Source of the DNA: Pedobacter sp. PF22-3
GTDB taxonomy: Bacteria > Bacteroidota > Bacteroidia > Sphingobacteriales > Sphingobacteriaceae
Length of the DNA: 64,000 nucleotides
Direction of reading: 5' to 3'
Assembly (NCBI RefSeq): GCF_026239555.1
Contig: NZ_JAPIVP010000020.1
Location: 44,604 to 108,603, forward strand
Below are positions 35,973 to 45,145 of the stretch, in pieces. How positions within the stretch are numbered: position 1 is the first letter of the stretch; every line of letters starts with the position of its first letter. The translations under genes and the position numbers were made by a program. The notes under the pieces were generated by a model. It was not told the DNA's origin. It searched no databases and saw nothing but the letters and a program-made list of their open reading frames with translations.

Positions 35973-38777
35973 ATGAACTTAAAAATATCAAACAAAAAAT
36001 TAATTATCAAGTACTTAGCATCAATAAGTTTAAGTATTACTTCGCTATCTGTTTCTGGTCAGATTTTCAGCACTGCGCAAAACCCACTTAGTGTAAAATG
36101 GAACTATATTTATTCTGGTGGCTTTAAAATCATCTACCCACAAGAACTGGAGAAAGAAGCGCAAAGAATGGCTAATACCCTACCCTTCATTTACCCCAAA
36201 GTAGGACTCAGTTTAAGGCAACAAAAAACGGCCATCCCCCTCCTTCTCCAGAACCGCGGAACCATTGCAAATGGCTTTGTACAGCTTGCTCCTAAGAAGT
36301 CTGAATTCTATGCTACCCCACCTCAATTTTTCGATAGTCAGGATTGGCTTAACAACCTTGCGGTACACGAGCTTAGACACATTGCTCAGTTTGACAAATT
36401 GACAGAAACGCAAGCACATCCCTTTCCTGAGCTGGTTTACTTCGCTTACTTTGGTGCGGGTATTCCTACCTGGTTTTTCGAGGGCGATGCAGTAGTTAAC
36501 GAAACTGCTTTGACCAATTCGGGCAGAGGGAGGCAGCCCAATTGGATCATGCCATACCGGGCCTCAATTTTAGAAGGCAGAAAAATCTCTTACAGTAAAG
36601 CTTATTTTGGTTCGAACAAAGACGTCACACCTGGCTACTATCAAACCGGATATTTAATGGTATCGGATATGAAAGAAAAATATGGACAGTTCATTTCCGA
36701 CAGTATACTTACCGACATTAGAAAAAGACCGCTAAGACTTTATCCCTTTTCGCAGAGCTTAAAAAAGTTCACGAAGCAAAACTCCAGAACCTACTTTCTT
36801 TCTACCCAAAACAAACTTGCTCAGGAATGGAAAATGCAACAAGAAAAATCAGTTACAGAAAGTTATGAAAGCTTAAACAAAAAAACAGATTTATCAACCG
36901 ATTATTTCCTTCCTGTAAGGCTAAATAAAAACCAGATTTTAGCACTAAAAGAAAGTAAGACAGATGCCAGATATTTCGTAATTATTAATGAAGATAAATC
37001 TGAGCAAAAATTATTCGGAATCGGTTACCAGGAACAGCCTTGGTTTAGCTTAAAAAACGGCCTGTTGGTCTGGGATGAAATCCGCTACGATCCAAGGTAT
37101 AAACAACGGAGTTATAGCGTAATCTGCTCCTATAATTTGAAGAGCAAAAAATTTAAGAAACTAAGCAGCAAAAGCAGACTTTTTTCTCCCAGCTTATCAA
37201 ATGATGGCAAAAGAATCATTGCTTCAAGAGTAGAACTAAATAACCAGTTTAATCTGGTCGAACTGGATGCAAGCACAGGGAAAATTTTAAAGACTTATCC
37301 AAATCCTGAAAACGAAATTCTGCAAACACCGTCATTCGATCAATCAGGAAATAAAATTGCCTACATCGGCGTAACGGAAAAAGGAAAAAGCTTATGGCTG
37401 GTAGATGGAGAAAAAAAATCAGCATTGATTTCTAACAGTCGTCAACAGCTTAGCCGCCCGGTTTTTATTCATGATAAAATTGTTTTTAATGCACATTTCA
37501 ATGGCATCGGTAACATTTACCTAATTGATCCAATTTCGAAAAAAATCACCGCATTAAGCGCGTCTAAATACGGTGCTTTTAACCCTACCGAAAGCTCGGA
37601 TGGAAAAATCATTTTTAATGATTACAAAATCAACGGTTACGAAATTGCCGAAGTTACTGCTACAGAAAAACCAGTAGGCGAAAATAATTTCATCGATTTT
37701 TCTGCTGCAGCAGAAAAGCAGGAAAACGTTGGTAATGTTTTCAAAAATATTCCAGATAGCATCTACCTGTCTAAGCGATATCGCACAGCATTAAATCTTT
37801 TCAGTATACATAGCATTATTCCTGTTATAGACGACGAGTACGTTTTTGGCCTGCAACTGGAATCGAACAATTTATTGAACACGATGGACTTCTATACAGG
37901 TACTAAATACCACAGAGATTTAAAGCGTTTTGAATACACCGCGGATATTAGCTATAAAGCACTTTACCCTGTATTAAGCATCTTATATCGGAACAGACCT
38001 AAACGAACGTTCTACCGCGCTAAAAATACGGTACAGCAAGGCGATTGGCGGGAGAACTATATCAAACTCAATGCATCTCTTCCCTTATCATTTAACGCGC
38101 GCAATAACAACTATGCTTTTACGCTCAATACGGCAACCAGTTTTACACAAAGGTACATGCCAGAAAATATGCCAGCGGGCTTTATCCAGGAGCTTAAATT
38201 TCCGATGGAATACAATTTCACTTTCAACCACAGTGTGCGCACTACTGAAAGAGATATTGCACCCAGATGGGCGCAGGTGTTCAGGGCAACCTACAATCAC
38301 CAGCCCTTTGATAAAAATTTAAAAGGAGAAATTTTAGCACTGGAGAGTTTTTTTTATTTCCCAGGACTTGCAAAAAACCATTCCTTCCTGGCCAGCTTCA
38401 ATTATCAAAAAGCAAGCGGGGTAAACCAGTATGCAACGGAGATTGCAACCGTTTATGGATACAACAATATTTTAGCTAAAAGCAAACTACAGAACAGTCT
38501 GCTTTTAAATTATCGTTTCCCATTTGCTTTTCCCGATTGGGAATTGGGTCCGCTGGCGTATGTCAGAAATTTTAGGGCAGGCTTATTTTGCCATTACGAG
38601 AATATCGGCAAAGGCACAACCTTTAATGATCCGAAAACATATGGGGTAGAATTGAACACAAGTGTAAACATTTTACGCTATCAACCTGTTGTAGATTTAG
38701 GAGCGAGATTGGTTTTTGTTAACCAGATTTACAATCAAAATCCGATATTAGAGTTTTCATTTAATTATAGCTTCTAA
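35973..38777 (+). CDS. Large exported protein: gluzincin, TolB-like propeller and outer-membrane barrel
   Basis: A 934-residue protein with an N-terminal signal peptide (cleavage near residue 29). Residues 40-300 hold a gluzincin metallopeptidase core: HELRH (132-136) with a third ligand in WFFEGDA (E170). Residues 300-560 show repeated WD40/TolB-like strands (ARYFVIINEDKSEQKL, SPSLSNDGKRIIASR, TPSFDQSGNKIAYIG, NPTESSDGKIIFND). The last 340 residues have alternating aromatic beta-strands and end in FSFNYSF with a terminal Phe, as in outer-membrane barrels. It is inferred to sit in the outer membrane with the protease and propeller on one face. Substrate unknown. A LapA-like gene follows 4 bases later. 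Confidence 0.82.
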   Translation: MNLKISNKKLIIKYLASISLSITSLSVSGQIFSTAQNPLSVKWNYIYSGGFKIIYPQELEKEAQRMANTLPFIYPKVGLSLRQQKTAIPLLLQNRGTIANGFVQLAPKKSEFYATPPQFFDSQDWLNNLAVHELRHIAQFDKLTETQAHPFPELVYFAYFGAGIPTWFFEGDAVVNETALTNSGRGRQPNWIMPYRASILEGRKISYSKAYFGSNKDVTPGYYQTGYLMVSDMKEKYGQFISDSILTDIRKRPLRLYPFSQSLKKFTKQNSRTYFLSTQNKLAQEWKMQQEKSVTESYESLNKKTDLSTDYFLPVRLNKNQILALKESKTDARYFVIINEDKSEQKLFGIGYQEQPWFSLKNGLLVWDEIRYDPRYKQRSYSVICSYNLKSKKFKKLSSKSRLFSPSLSNDGKRIIASRVELNNQFNLVELDASTGKILKTYPNPENEILQTPSFDQSGNKIAYIGVTEKGKSLWLVDGEKKSALISNSRQQLSRPVFIHDKIVFNAHFNGIGNIYLIDPISKKITALSASKYGAFNPTESSDGKIIFNDYKINGYEIAEVTATEKPVGENNFIDFSAAAEKQENVGNVFKNIPDSIYLSKRYRTALNLFSIHSIIPVIDDEYVFGLQLESNNLLNTMDFYTGTKYHRDLKRFEYTADISYKALYPVLSILYRNRPKRTFYRAKNTVQQGDWRENYIKLNASLPLSFNARNNNYAFTLNTATSFTQRYMPENMPAGFIQELKFPMEYNFTFNHSVRTTERDIAPRWAQVFRATYNHQPFDKNLKGEILALESFFYFPGLAKNHSFLASFNYQKASGVNQYATEIATVYGYNNILAKSKLQNSLLLNYRFPFAFPDWELGPLAYVRNFRAGLFCHYENIGKGTTFNDPKTYGVELNTSVNILRYQPVVDLGARLVFVNQIYNQNPILEFSFNYSF

Positions 38778-38781
38778 AACC

Positions 38782-39063
38782 ATGAGCGCAAAAACAATTT
38801 CCATTATTATTTTAACCGCATTGCTGACCATATTTTTGATGGTAAATACTGAAGCTGTAGATTTCAATTTTCTGGTTACCACGGTTCCGGTATCTAAACT
38901 TTTGGTTATTGGTGTTTGCATTATCATTGGTTTTATTATCGGCTTTGTAGTGGGCAGACCAAGAAAAACAGTAAGTAGCTATGATGATGAGGTCGAAAGG
39001 AACCAACCTACAATAGAAAAGAAAAACACCTTAAGCGACGAGGACAGAGATTACATTAGTTAG
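38782..39063 (+). CDS. LapA-like (DUF1049) membrane protein
   Basis: A 93-residue protein with two transmembrane helices (about 5-22 and 40-60) separated by VNTEAVDFNFLVTTVPVSKLL and followed by a short charged tail, the pattern of the LapA/YciS domain. In E. coli LapA helps regulate LPS synthesis through LpxC turnover; the role here is not established. It is probably cotranscribed with the large protease-barrel gene, and a terminator follows. Confidence 0.75.
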   Translation: MSAKTISIIILTALLTIFLMVNTEAVDFNFLVTTVPVSKLLVIGVCIIIGFIIGFVVGRPRKTVSSYDDEVERNQPTIEKKNTLSDEDRDYIS

Positions 39064-39069
39064 AGCCCT

Positions 39070-39102
39070 TGGTCTGTGTCTCATAGACCATCAAGTTTTT
39101 TT
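39070..39102 (+). terminator. Rho-independent terminator
   Basis: TGGTCT (39070-39075) pairs with AGACCA (39085-39090), followed by TCAAG and a run of seven T. It ends the protease-barrel/LapA operon. Confidence 0.75.
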
Positions 39103-39223
39103 GAAGTACAGCCTTTGCGTACAGCTAACTTTAGTAAGGTTCAATAAAAATATTTTGAAAAGCAAAACCTGCACTCCGGTCAATTGTTGGCCGGGCTTTC
39201 CGCTAAATCTTTTAAAATACTCC

Positions 39224-39287
39224 TGTCATGCTGAGGTACGAAGCATCTGTTTTATCGGTTACGGATGCTTCTTACCTCAGCATGACA
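39224..39287. repeat. Palindromic intergenic repeat (TGTCATGCTGAGG type)
   Basis: Inverted repeat TGTCATGCTGAGGTACGAAG... with its complement, sister to 11095-11160. It is embedded in a larger repeat block (about 39155-39365) that begins TTTTGAAAAGCAAAACCTGC and includes CCCGTTTAGGTGG. The 39064-39403 spacer holds no gene. Confidence 0.85.
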
Positions 39288-39403
39288 AGCAAAACGGAAG
39301 CAAGTGCTAATTTTAAAAGGATATCGCTACAATCCCGTTTAGGTGGATTGGCAACTGCTGCTATTTGAGGGAGTAATAGCAAAGTGCAAAAATATTTCTT
39401 TAC

Positions 39404-39700
39404 TTAATTTAGTGCCGACATTATTTCGCCATAGAGGAGTCCACTTCCCCCGCCATAGTGCTGGATAATTTTTAATTCTGGTTTAAGCCCGGTTAGTTTT
39501 GCTCTTAATACTTTTTCACATATTGCATCAATGCCGTTTCCCAAGAGTACCAAATCTATTTCATTTGTTTGGCAAATCTCAATAGCTTCATCATCTGTGC
39601 ATACACAGATCCCTTTCCACTCTGGCCTAGCATTTAACAGGCGATTCATTACTATCGTAATTTCAGCATCCCTTCCGATATAAAGTATGGTAGTTTGCAT
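39404..39700 (-). CDS. Degenerate receiver-like small protein
   Basis: A 98-residue protein whose length and strand pattern resemble a response-regulator receiver: TILYIGRDAEI (strand 1), IDLVLLGNGID (strand 3) and LKIIQHYGG (strand 4). However, the acidic pair is absent and the phospho-acceptor position reads Gly, so it cannot be phosphorylated in the usual way. This makes it a pseudo-receiver or an unrelated Rossmann-like protein. It lies 60 bases downstream of the pirin gene, with a terminator-like hairpin between them. Confidence 0.7.
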   Translation of the reverse strand: MQTTILYIGRDAEITIVMNRLLNARPEWKGICVCTDDEAIEICQTNEIDLVLLGNGIDAICEKVLRAKLTGLKPELKIIQHYGGGSGLLYGEIMSALN

Positions 39701-39716
39701 AGTTCTTTACATAAAT

Positions 39717-39748
39717 AAACCTCGCAGTTTTTAGAACCTGCGAGGTTT
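39717..39748. terminator. Hairpin terminator after the pirin gene
   Basis: AAACCTCGCAG (39717-39727) pairs with CTGCGAGGTTT (39738-39748). It lies 12 bases beyond the pirin stop on the minus strand. A near-identical dyad at 50487-50519 shows this is also a dispersed element. Confidence 0.6.
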
Positions 39749-39760
39749 GGTTAAATCATT

Positions 39761-40483
39761 TTAGTTCAATTCCATCGGAACATCCATCAATAAAACCTCT
39801 GCATCTGCAGTGTTAGCTTTAAAACTGATGCTATCTGTATCCCAGACACCTAATCCATCTCTTTTGTTCAGCACTTGTCCGTTTATGGTTACTTCACCAC
39901 TAATTACGAAAGCATAAACACCGTTTCCTGCTTTTTTGATTTTGTATTCAGTTTCAAATCCGGCATCGAATTTACCTAAAGAGAACCAGGCATCCTGGTG
40001 AATCCATACGCCAGCATCATCGGCATTTGGCGATAAAATCTGCTGGAAGTTATTGTGCCTTACACCAACATCCAATGTTTGCTGATCGTAACGTGGTGTA
40101 ACGTTTTTCTTGTTAGGGAATAACCAGATCTGCAATAAATTTAATTGCTCGTCTGCATTTGCATTAAACTCGCTATGGCTCACACCAGTTCCGGCACTCA
40201 TTACCTGGATTTCTCCATTTTTAATTACGGCCGAATTCCCCATACTATCTTTGTGTGCAATTGCACCAGCCAATGGAATGGTAATAATTTCCATGTTATC
40301 ATGTGGGTGAGCACCAAAGCCCATTCCACCATCAATCAAGTCATCATTTAAAACCCTCAAAACTCCGAAGTGCATCCTTTCCGGATTGTAGTAATTTGCA
40401 AAACTGAATGAATGGTGTGCATTTAACCAGCCATGATTAGCATGACCTCGGGTGTTTTCTTTGTGCAAAATGAACTGTGACAT
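39761..40483 (-). CDS. Pirin-family bicupin protein
   Basis: A 240-residue bicupin of the pirin/YhhW group. The N-terminal cupin metal site is GAHPHDNMEIIT (His57, His59) plus VSHSE (His101 and Glu103), matching the quercetinase-type pirins. The short C-terminal cupin (about 150-235) lacks a clear metal set. Some family members oxidise quercetin; others are cofactors with no known reaction. No signal peptide. It appears monocistronic. Confidence 0.92.
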   Translation of the reverse strand: MSQFILHKENTRGHANHGWLNAHHSFSFANYYNPERMHFGVLRVLNDDLIDGGMGFGAHPHDNMEIITIPLAGAIAHKDSMGNSAVIKNGEIQVMSAGTGVSHSEFNANADEQLNLLQIWLFPNKKNVTPRYDQQTLDVGVRHNNFQQILSPNADDAGVWIHQDAWFSLGKFDAGFETEYKIKKAGNGVYAFVISGEVTINGQVLNKRDGLGVWDTDSISFKANTADAEVLLMDVPMELN

Positions 40484-40814
40484 AAATTTCCTTTCTTATT
40501 TATAATACAAATTTACAGCAGTGATGTTTAGCAGGCATTGATGTAAGGTAAGAAAGTGCTGTATGGCATGGAAGCAAAGAGCGATGGGTAGAACACGTCT
40601 GGCGCCGATTTAACTAAGCATTGAGCTTTACAAATATGCTGTCTCGGTTAAGCTATCTAATACATCTACAGCATTGAAAGACTTTAACCATTAATTGAGA
40701 GGCATATATTTAAATCATTAACATAATCAATCCTTAACATGGTTTCAGTTTTAAGTTTATATATGCCCTTTAAACTTGTGCTGATTTAACCAGAACAATC
40801 AGTCCTATCAAACC
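40484..40814. other. Intergenic spacer, pirin to lipoprotein
   Basis: A 331-base gap between divergent genes that must hold both promoters. I see no palindromic repeat, RNA gene or small frame of note. A TTTG near 40509 (minus strand) and TATATATG-like words near 40761 are AT-rich leader sequence rather than clear promoter boxes. Confidence 0.4.
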
Positions 40815-42068
40815 ATGCAAAAAAACATCATCCGGATGCTAATTGCCTCCTGCCTATTTACACTTTCATGCAGAAAAGCCACGGGTATTGAAGAAGAACC
40901 GGGCACAATAAATCAAAACAAAAATATGCTGATGGCTACCTCAGCAGTAAGCGCGGCCACAAGTGTAAATGCCTATACTAATACTTCTGCTTACATTAAT
41001 GTAGGTTTTACCTTTCTAAACCCAATACAGCTGGATAAAAACCGCCAGGCCATTGGCGGAAGTTCTTACACCGAAGTATATGGCTTTAACGTACCGGAAG
41101 AAAACAGGGTAAGGGGGATTAGGTGGAATGAAGATGATGAAACCACTTCTATCTGGCGCCCACAGGGTATTGCAGGTTTCTCCAGGAACGGTGTGCGTTA
41201 TTTGCTGGTAAGCTGGTATGCCAAAGATGCAGCTAAGAGTAAAGGATCAAGGATTAGCCTTATCGACATTAGTCCAAGTTCGAGTACTTATTTAACTTAT
41301 AGACATATTTTACTCGTACAGCCTACCCTACCAACCGGAACGTTAGATTATACACAATACGGTTCGTATGCACCACTAAATGTACATGCAGGTGGAATCG
41401 CTTATTTTAATGGTAAAATTTATTTAAGCAGCACAAGTTTAGGCTTAAGGGTATTCGATTTAGATAAAATTATCGAAGTAAACTCTGGAACAGGCACCGA
41501 AAATAAATGTGGCAAAGATGCCAACGGCAACCTTTATGCTTTTAATTACAGGTATATCCTTCCACAGATAGGTTATTATAAAATCAATGATGCAAGTCCG
41601 TTTTCTACAGTACAGGTAAATTACGAAAACAACCAACTATGGACGGGCCAGTATTATGCTGGCAGTGCCGATGCCTCAATTGTACCCAAAATATTTGGAT
41701 TTCCAATTAACAACTCTGGAGAACTTCAAAATTCGGGTATACAAACCGTTATCCCTAAAAACAGTCTGTTTGCTTCCGATCATGCACATGGCATACAAGG
41801 CGTTTTCAGAAAAGGCAACAGAACCTGGCTCTCCTGCACGGGATCACCCAGCGAATCATACGGATCTACCGCCCGTTTGGCAAGGTATACCGATGGCGAC
41901 ACCAATACGGTAAGATACAGGTGGCCTTATGGCTCCGAATCCTTATATCTTGAAACGCAATATGGATACTTATGGAGTTTAACAGAATTTGAACCAAACG
42001 CTGGTGCCAATAATGGAAGTCAGGTTAACCGTTGCATATTCGCAGTTGATTTCTCGAAATACGAGTAG
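40815..42068 (+). CDS. Predicted lipoprotein of unknown function
   Basis: A 417-residue protein with a lipoprotein signal peptide (lipid-accepting Cys at C19 in LFTLSC). The mature protein has propeller-like strand repeats: GIAGFSRNGVRYLLVSWYA, RISLIDISPSSSTY, VHAGGIAYFNGKIYLSSTSLGLRVFDLDKI, and a DHAHGIQGVFRKGNRTWLSC segment. I recognise no catalytic motif and cannot name a family with confidence. It is probably anchored in the outer membrane and may bind or process an extracellular ligand (inference). It stands alone. Confidence 0.78.
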   Translation: MQKNIIRMLIASCLFTLSCRKATGIEEEPGTINQNKNMLMATSAVSAATSVNAYTNTSAYINVGFTFLNPIQLDKNRQAIGGSSYTEVYGFNVPEENRVRGIRWNEDDETTSIWRPQGIAGFSRNGVRYLLVSWYAKDAAKSKGSRISLIDISPSSSTYLTYRHILLVQPTLPTGTLDYTQYGSYAPLNVHAGGIAYFNGKIYLSSTSLGLRVFDLDKIIEVNSGTGTENKCGKDANGNLYAFNYRYILPQIGYYKINDASPFSTVQVNYENNQLWTGQYYAGSADASIVPKIFGFPINNSGELQNSGIQTVIPKNSLFASDHAHGIQGVFRKGNRTWLSCTGSPSESYGSTARLARYTDGDTNTVRYRWPYGSESLYLETQYGYLWSLTEFEPNAGANNGSQVNRCIFAVDFSKYE

Positions 42069-42141
42069 AAACCTTAATCAAATAAAGAGAGGCTGTATCA
42101 TACTTGTTAGTCCTATCTAAATTTGCAATATTCAATAAGGT

Positions 42142-42229
42142 CGTCATTTCAACTTAAGGGCAGTCCGGAATATTCGGGAGAGAAATCTTTTATCATAGCT
42201 AAAGATTTCTCCCCTAATGTCGAAATGAT
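42142..42229. repeat. Palindromic intergenic repeat (GTCATTTC type)
   Basis: Outer ends GTCATTTC and GAAATGAT surround an inner dyad GGGAGAGAAATCTTT / AAAGATTTCTCCC. It lies between convergent genes (lipoprotein and metZ). Confidence 0.8.
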
Positions 42230-42237
42230 ATCATGCT

Positions 42238-43404
42238 TTAAGCCAAAGCCTGCTCAATATCTGCTAAAATATCGTTGATATGTTCTAAACCGATGGATAA
42301 ACGGATAGATCCCTGTTCGATCCCTACTTCATTACGTTGTGCTTCGGTAAGTTTGCTGTGCGTACTTGTAGCCGGGTGTGTTGCTATAGAGCGGGTATCG
42401 GCCAGATTTGCAGAGATCGAAAATAGCTGCAAACCGTCCATAAATTTACGCGCAGCATCTATACCACCTTCAACCACAATGGTTACAATGCCTCCACCCT
42501 GTTTCATTTGCTTTTTAGCGATATCATATTGAGGGTGCGATGGTAAAAACGGATATTTAACCAATTTAATTTTTGGGTGCTTTTCTAAATACTCCGCAAC
42601 TTTTAAAGCATTTTCGCAATGGCGGTCCATACGAATGGCCAATGTTTCTAAACTTTTTGATAATATCCATGCATTGAAAGGCGATAATGCCGGTCCACTG
42701 TGGCGGGCAAAGCCGATTACATCTGCAATCAGTTCTTTAGCACCTAAAATAATCCCTCCCAATACACGACCTTGTCCATCGATATATTTGGTAGCTGAAT
42801 GGATAGAAATGTGTGCGCCAAATTTAATGGGTTGTTGCAGATATGGTGTGGCAAAGCAGTTATCTACAACCAGCAAAATCTGATGTTTTTTGGCCAGGTT
42901 ACCCAAAAATTCAAGATCAATGATATCAATCCCGGGATTAGATGGTGTTTCAACAAAAATCATTTTAGTATTAGGCTTAATCAAAGCCTCCCAATCCTGT
43001 GGTTTGTCTAAATCGGCATAATCGAAAGTCACCCCCCAATTGGAAAAAACATTGGTTAGCAACTGGTGCGTAGAACCAAAAACAGAACGGCTTGATACCA
43101 AATGGTCGCCACTTTTCAGAAACGCGCCAAAGGTGGTAAAAATTGCGGCCATACCAGTTGCAGTGGCAAAACCATCTTCCGCACCTTCCAAAAGGCACAT
43201 TTTTTCGATAAACTCTGAAGTATTTGGATTTGAATAACGGCTATAAACATTCCCCTCCTTTTCATTGGCAAACAGTGCACGCATCTCTTCAGCATCATCA
43301 AACTTATAACTAGAAGTAAGGTAAATAGGAGATGAATGCTCTTTATGTAAACTGCGTTCGGTTTGAGTGCGTATAGCTATGGTTTCAAAATTTTCGGATT
43401 TCAT
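42238..43404 (-). CDS. metZ: O-succinylhomoserine sulfhydrylase-type Cys/Met PLP enzyme
   Basis: A 388-residue PLP-dependent enzyme of the Cys/Met metabolism family. The Schiff-base Lys is K206 in IHSATKYIDGQGRVLGG, a form typical of MetZ rather than MetB. Other family features are YSRYSNPNT near 54-62, ATGMAAI at 82-88, VETPSNPG at 151-158 and the late SIGLEHINDILADIEQAL. It is predicted to make homocysteine from an activated homoserine and sulfide in the methionine pathway. A distinction from MetY or MetB cannot be proven here. It is preceded by about 130 bases of repetitive AGTATCAAG-type sequence; no SAM riboswitch is visible. Confidence 0.9.
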   Translation of the reverse strand: MKSENFETIAIRTQTERSLHKEHSSPIYLTSSYKFDDAEEMRALFANEKEGNVYSRYSNPNTSEFIEKMCLLEGAEDGFATATGMAAIFTTFGAFLKSGDHLVSSRSVFGSTHQLLTNVFSNWGVTFDYADLDKPQDWEALIKPNTKMIFVETPSNPGIDIIDLEFLGNLAKKHQILLVVDNCFATPYLQQPIKFGAHISIHSATKYIDGQGRVLGGIILGAKELIADVIGFARHSGPALSPFNAWILSKSLETLAIRMDRHCENALKVAEYLEKHPKIKLVKYPFLPSHPQYDIAKKQMKQGGGIVTIVVEGGIDAARKFMDGLQLFSISANLADTRSIATHPATSTHSKLTEAQRNEVGIEQGSIRLSIGLEHINDILADIEQALA

Positions 43405-43535
43405 TGTATTGTTTTTAGTATCAAGTTCTGAGTAGCAAGTATCGAGAGTAGGGTATCAAGATTTAAGTATCAAGAATATCTTTCCGTCTCGCTACTTGTT
43501 ACTTTATACTTCTCTATTTTATCCTCCCAGCCTTG

Positions 43536-43952
43536 TTATTTATTTATTTTATAAGTAAAATTAATTGTGGCTGAACGGCCTAAAATATTCGATACTGAGC
43601 AATATTTATCGAAAGTCATAGCTAATGCACGCTCCACCTTATGGATGCTTAAGTCGCCGAATAAATCGAAGTGTATATCAATTACATCAAAAATCGGGGG
43701 CATTTCTTCCTCTTTACGCGTAGCATTAATGGCAATTTTAATATCGTTTAACGGTTCTTTTTGTTTAGTAAGCACATTTACCATATCAATACCACTGCAG
43801 CCACCCAAACCGATTAGAAGCATCTCCATTGGCCTGAAACCTTTTCCCTCACCACCAATGGCAGCTTTTGCATCCAACTCTACAGTAAAACCACTCTCGT
43901 TTTCTGCTTCAAAATTAAATTTACCGCTCTTGCGGATCAGATTTATGTTCAT
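43536..43952 (-). CDS. OsmC/Ohr-family protein
   Basis: A 138-residue OsmC-type protein. The peroxidatic Cys lies in IGLGGCSGIDMVNVL and the second Cys in KYCSVSNILGRSA, which fits a thiol peroxidase acting on organic peroxides. It is closest in style to the YhfA-like branch of the family. It is 131 bases upstream of metZ on the same strand and may be transcribed with it. Confidence 0.88.
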   Translation of the reverse strand: MNINLIRKSGKFNFEAENESGFTVELDAKAAIGGEGKGFRPMEMLLIGLGGCSGIDMVNVLTKQKEPLNDIKIAINATRKEEEMPPIFDVIDIHFDLFGDLSIHKVERALAMTFDKYCSVSNILGRSATINFTYKINK

Positions 43953-44106
43953 ATTAATCGTATCGAGATGTCAGATTTGAGATATTAGATATGAGACATT
44001 TCAAACGCCTTAAACCCTCTATCTTCCAACCTTCTACCGTAATTTAAATTTATTATTTAATCCCCTAACATTTTGCTATTCGAACACCATGCGCCATGCG
44101 CTCAGC

Positions 44107-44910
44107 TTAAATACCATAAAATACTAAGTTATTTTCTTCCAGTTCGTGCAATTTAACCGGATGGTCGAAAATTGCAAAAACCGACGAACCGCTACCACTC
44201 ATTAAAGCGAATGTTGCGCCTGCATCATATAAACTGGTTTTTATTTGATGAATTTGGGGATACTTTGCGAATACCGATAGTTCGAAATCGTTGATAACCT
44301 TATTTTTCCATGTTGTTGGACACAAATGTATAATTTCTTTTAACGATTGCAAAGGTTTTTGCGGTTTTACATGTGTATAAGCATCGGCCGTACTAACATG
44401 TACAGGCGGTTTTACCAAAACTTTATACCAGGCTGACAGATCTATTTCGCACTTTTCAAATTCGTCGCCTTTATTAAATGCGTAAACTGGTTTATTTTCG
44501 ATAAAGAATGCACAGTCGGCTCCTAACTGGCGGGCATAATCCTCCATTTTCTCAACAGACATCCCCAAACTGAATTTATTATTTAACAGTTTGATCAGAA
44601 AAGCACAATCTGCTGATCCCCCACCCAAACCTGCGCCTACCGGAATATTTTTCAATAAACTAATTTGCTGTGCGGGAATATCATAATCCCTTTTCACTAA
44701 CTGATAAGCCTTAAAACAAAGGTTATCATTCGGATCACCGGGAATATCAATGCCATGAATTTTGCAAGAGGTTACTTCCGCATCGGTAATCTCAACCGAA
44801 TCCTTAATATTGATGGGATAAAAAACGGTTTCGAGGTTGTGATAACCATCAGCGCGTTTTTCGGTGATATTTAAGCCTAAATTTATTTTTGCGTTGGGAA
44901 AAGATAGCAT
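44107..44910 (-). CDS. ispE: 4-diphosphocytidyl-2-C-methyl-D-erythritol kinase
   Basis: A 267-residue GHMP kinase. The N-terminal NAKINLGLNI carries the catalytic Lys, and the ATP-binding motif is PVGAGLGGGSADCAFLI. C-terminal ALMSGSGSSVFAIF is the third GHMP motif. It phosphorylates CDP-methylerythritol in the non-mevalonate isoprenoid pathway. It is followed on the left by OsmC with about 150 bases of low-complexity sequence between them; upstream, AGTCCTGAGTC is repeated (44914-44945). Confidence 0.95.
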   Translation of the reverse strand: MLSFPNAKINLGLNITEKRADGYHNLETVFYPINIKDSVEITDAEVTSCKIHGIDIPGDPNDNLCFKAYQLVKRDYDIPAQQISLLKNIPVGAGLGGGSADCAFLIKLLNNKFSLGMSVEKMEDYARQLGADCAFFIENKPVYAFNKGDEFEKCEIDLSAWYKVLVKPPVHVSTADAYTHVKPQKPLQSLKEIIHLCPTTWKNKVINDFELSVFAKYPQIHQIKTSLYDAGATFALMSGSGSSVFAIFDHPVKLHELEENNLVFYGI

Positions 44911-45145
44911 TTTAGTCCTGAGTCGTGAGTCTTAAGTCCTGAGTCCATGGTGCCGAAACCAGCAACCGTCTCATGTTGCAAACATACAAATTTTATGCAT
45001 GTCGCGGCTTCACGCCGTGACTACACGCCGGAATTAAACATCCGGATGGCACGCCATAATTTCCCCAACGGATGTTAACAATTAGACAATAAAATGATTC
45101 CCAACACCTGATAAATTTTAGATATTTGTAAATTATCAGAACAGT

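Noticed and set aside
43405..43535. SAM riboswitch before metZ
   Set aside because: The leader is made of AGTATCAAG-type low-complexity repeats, and no conserved SAM riboswitch core is visible.
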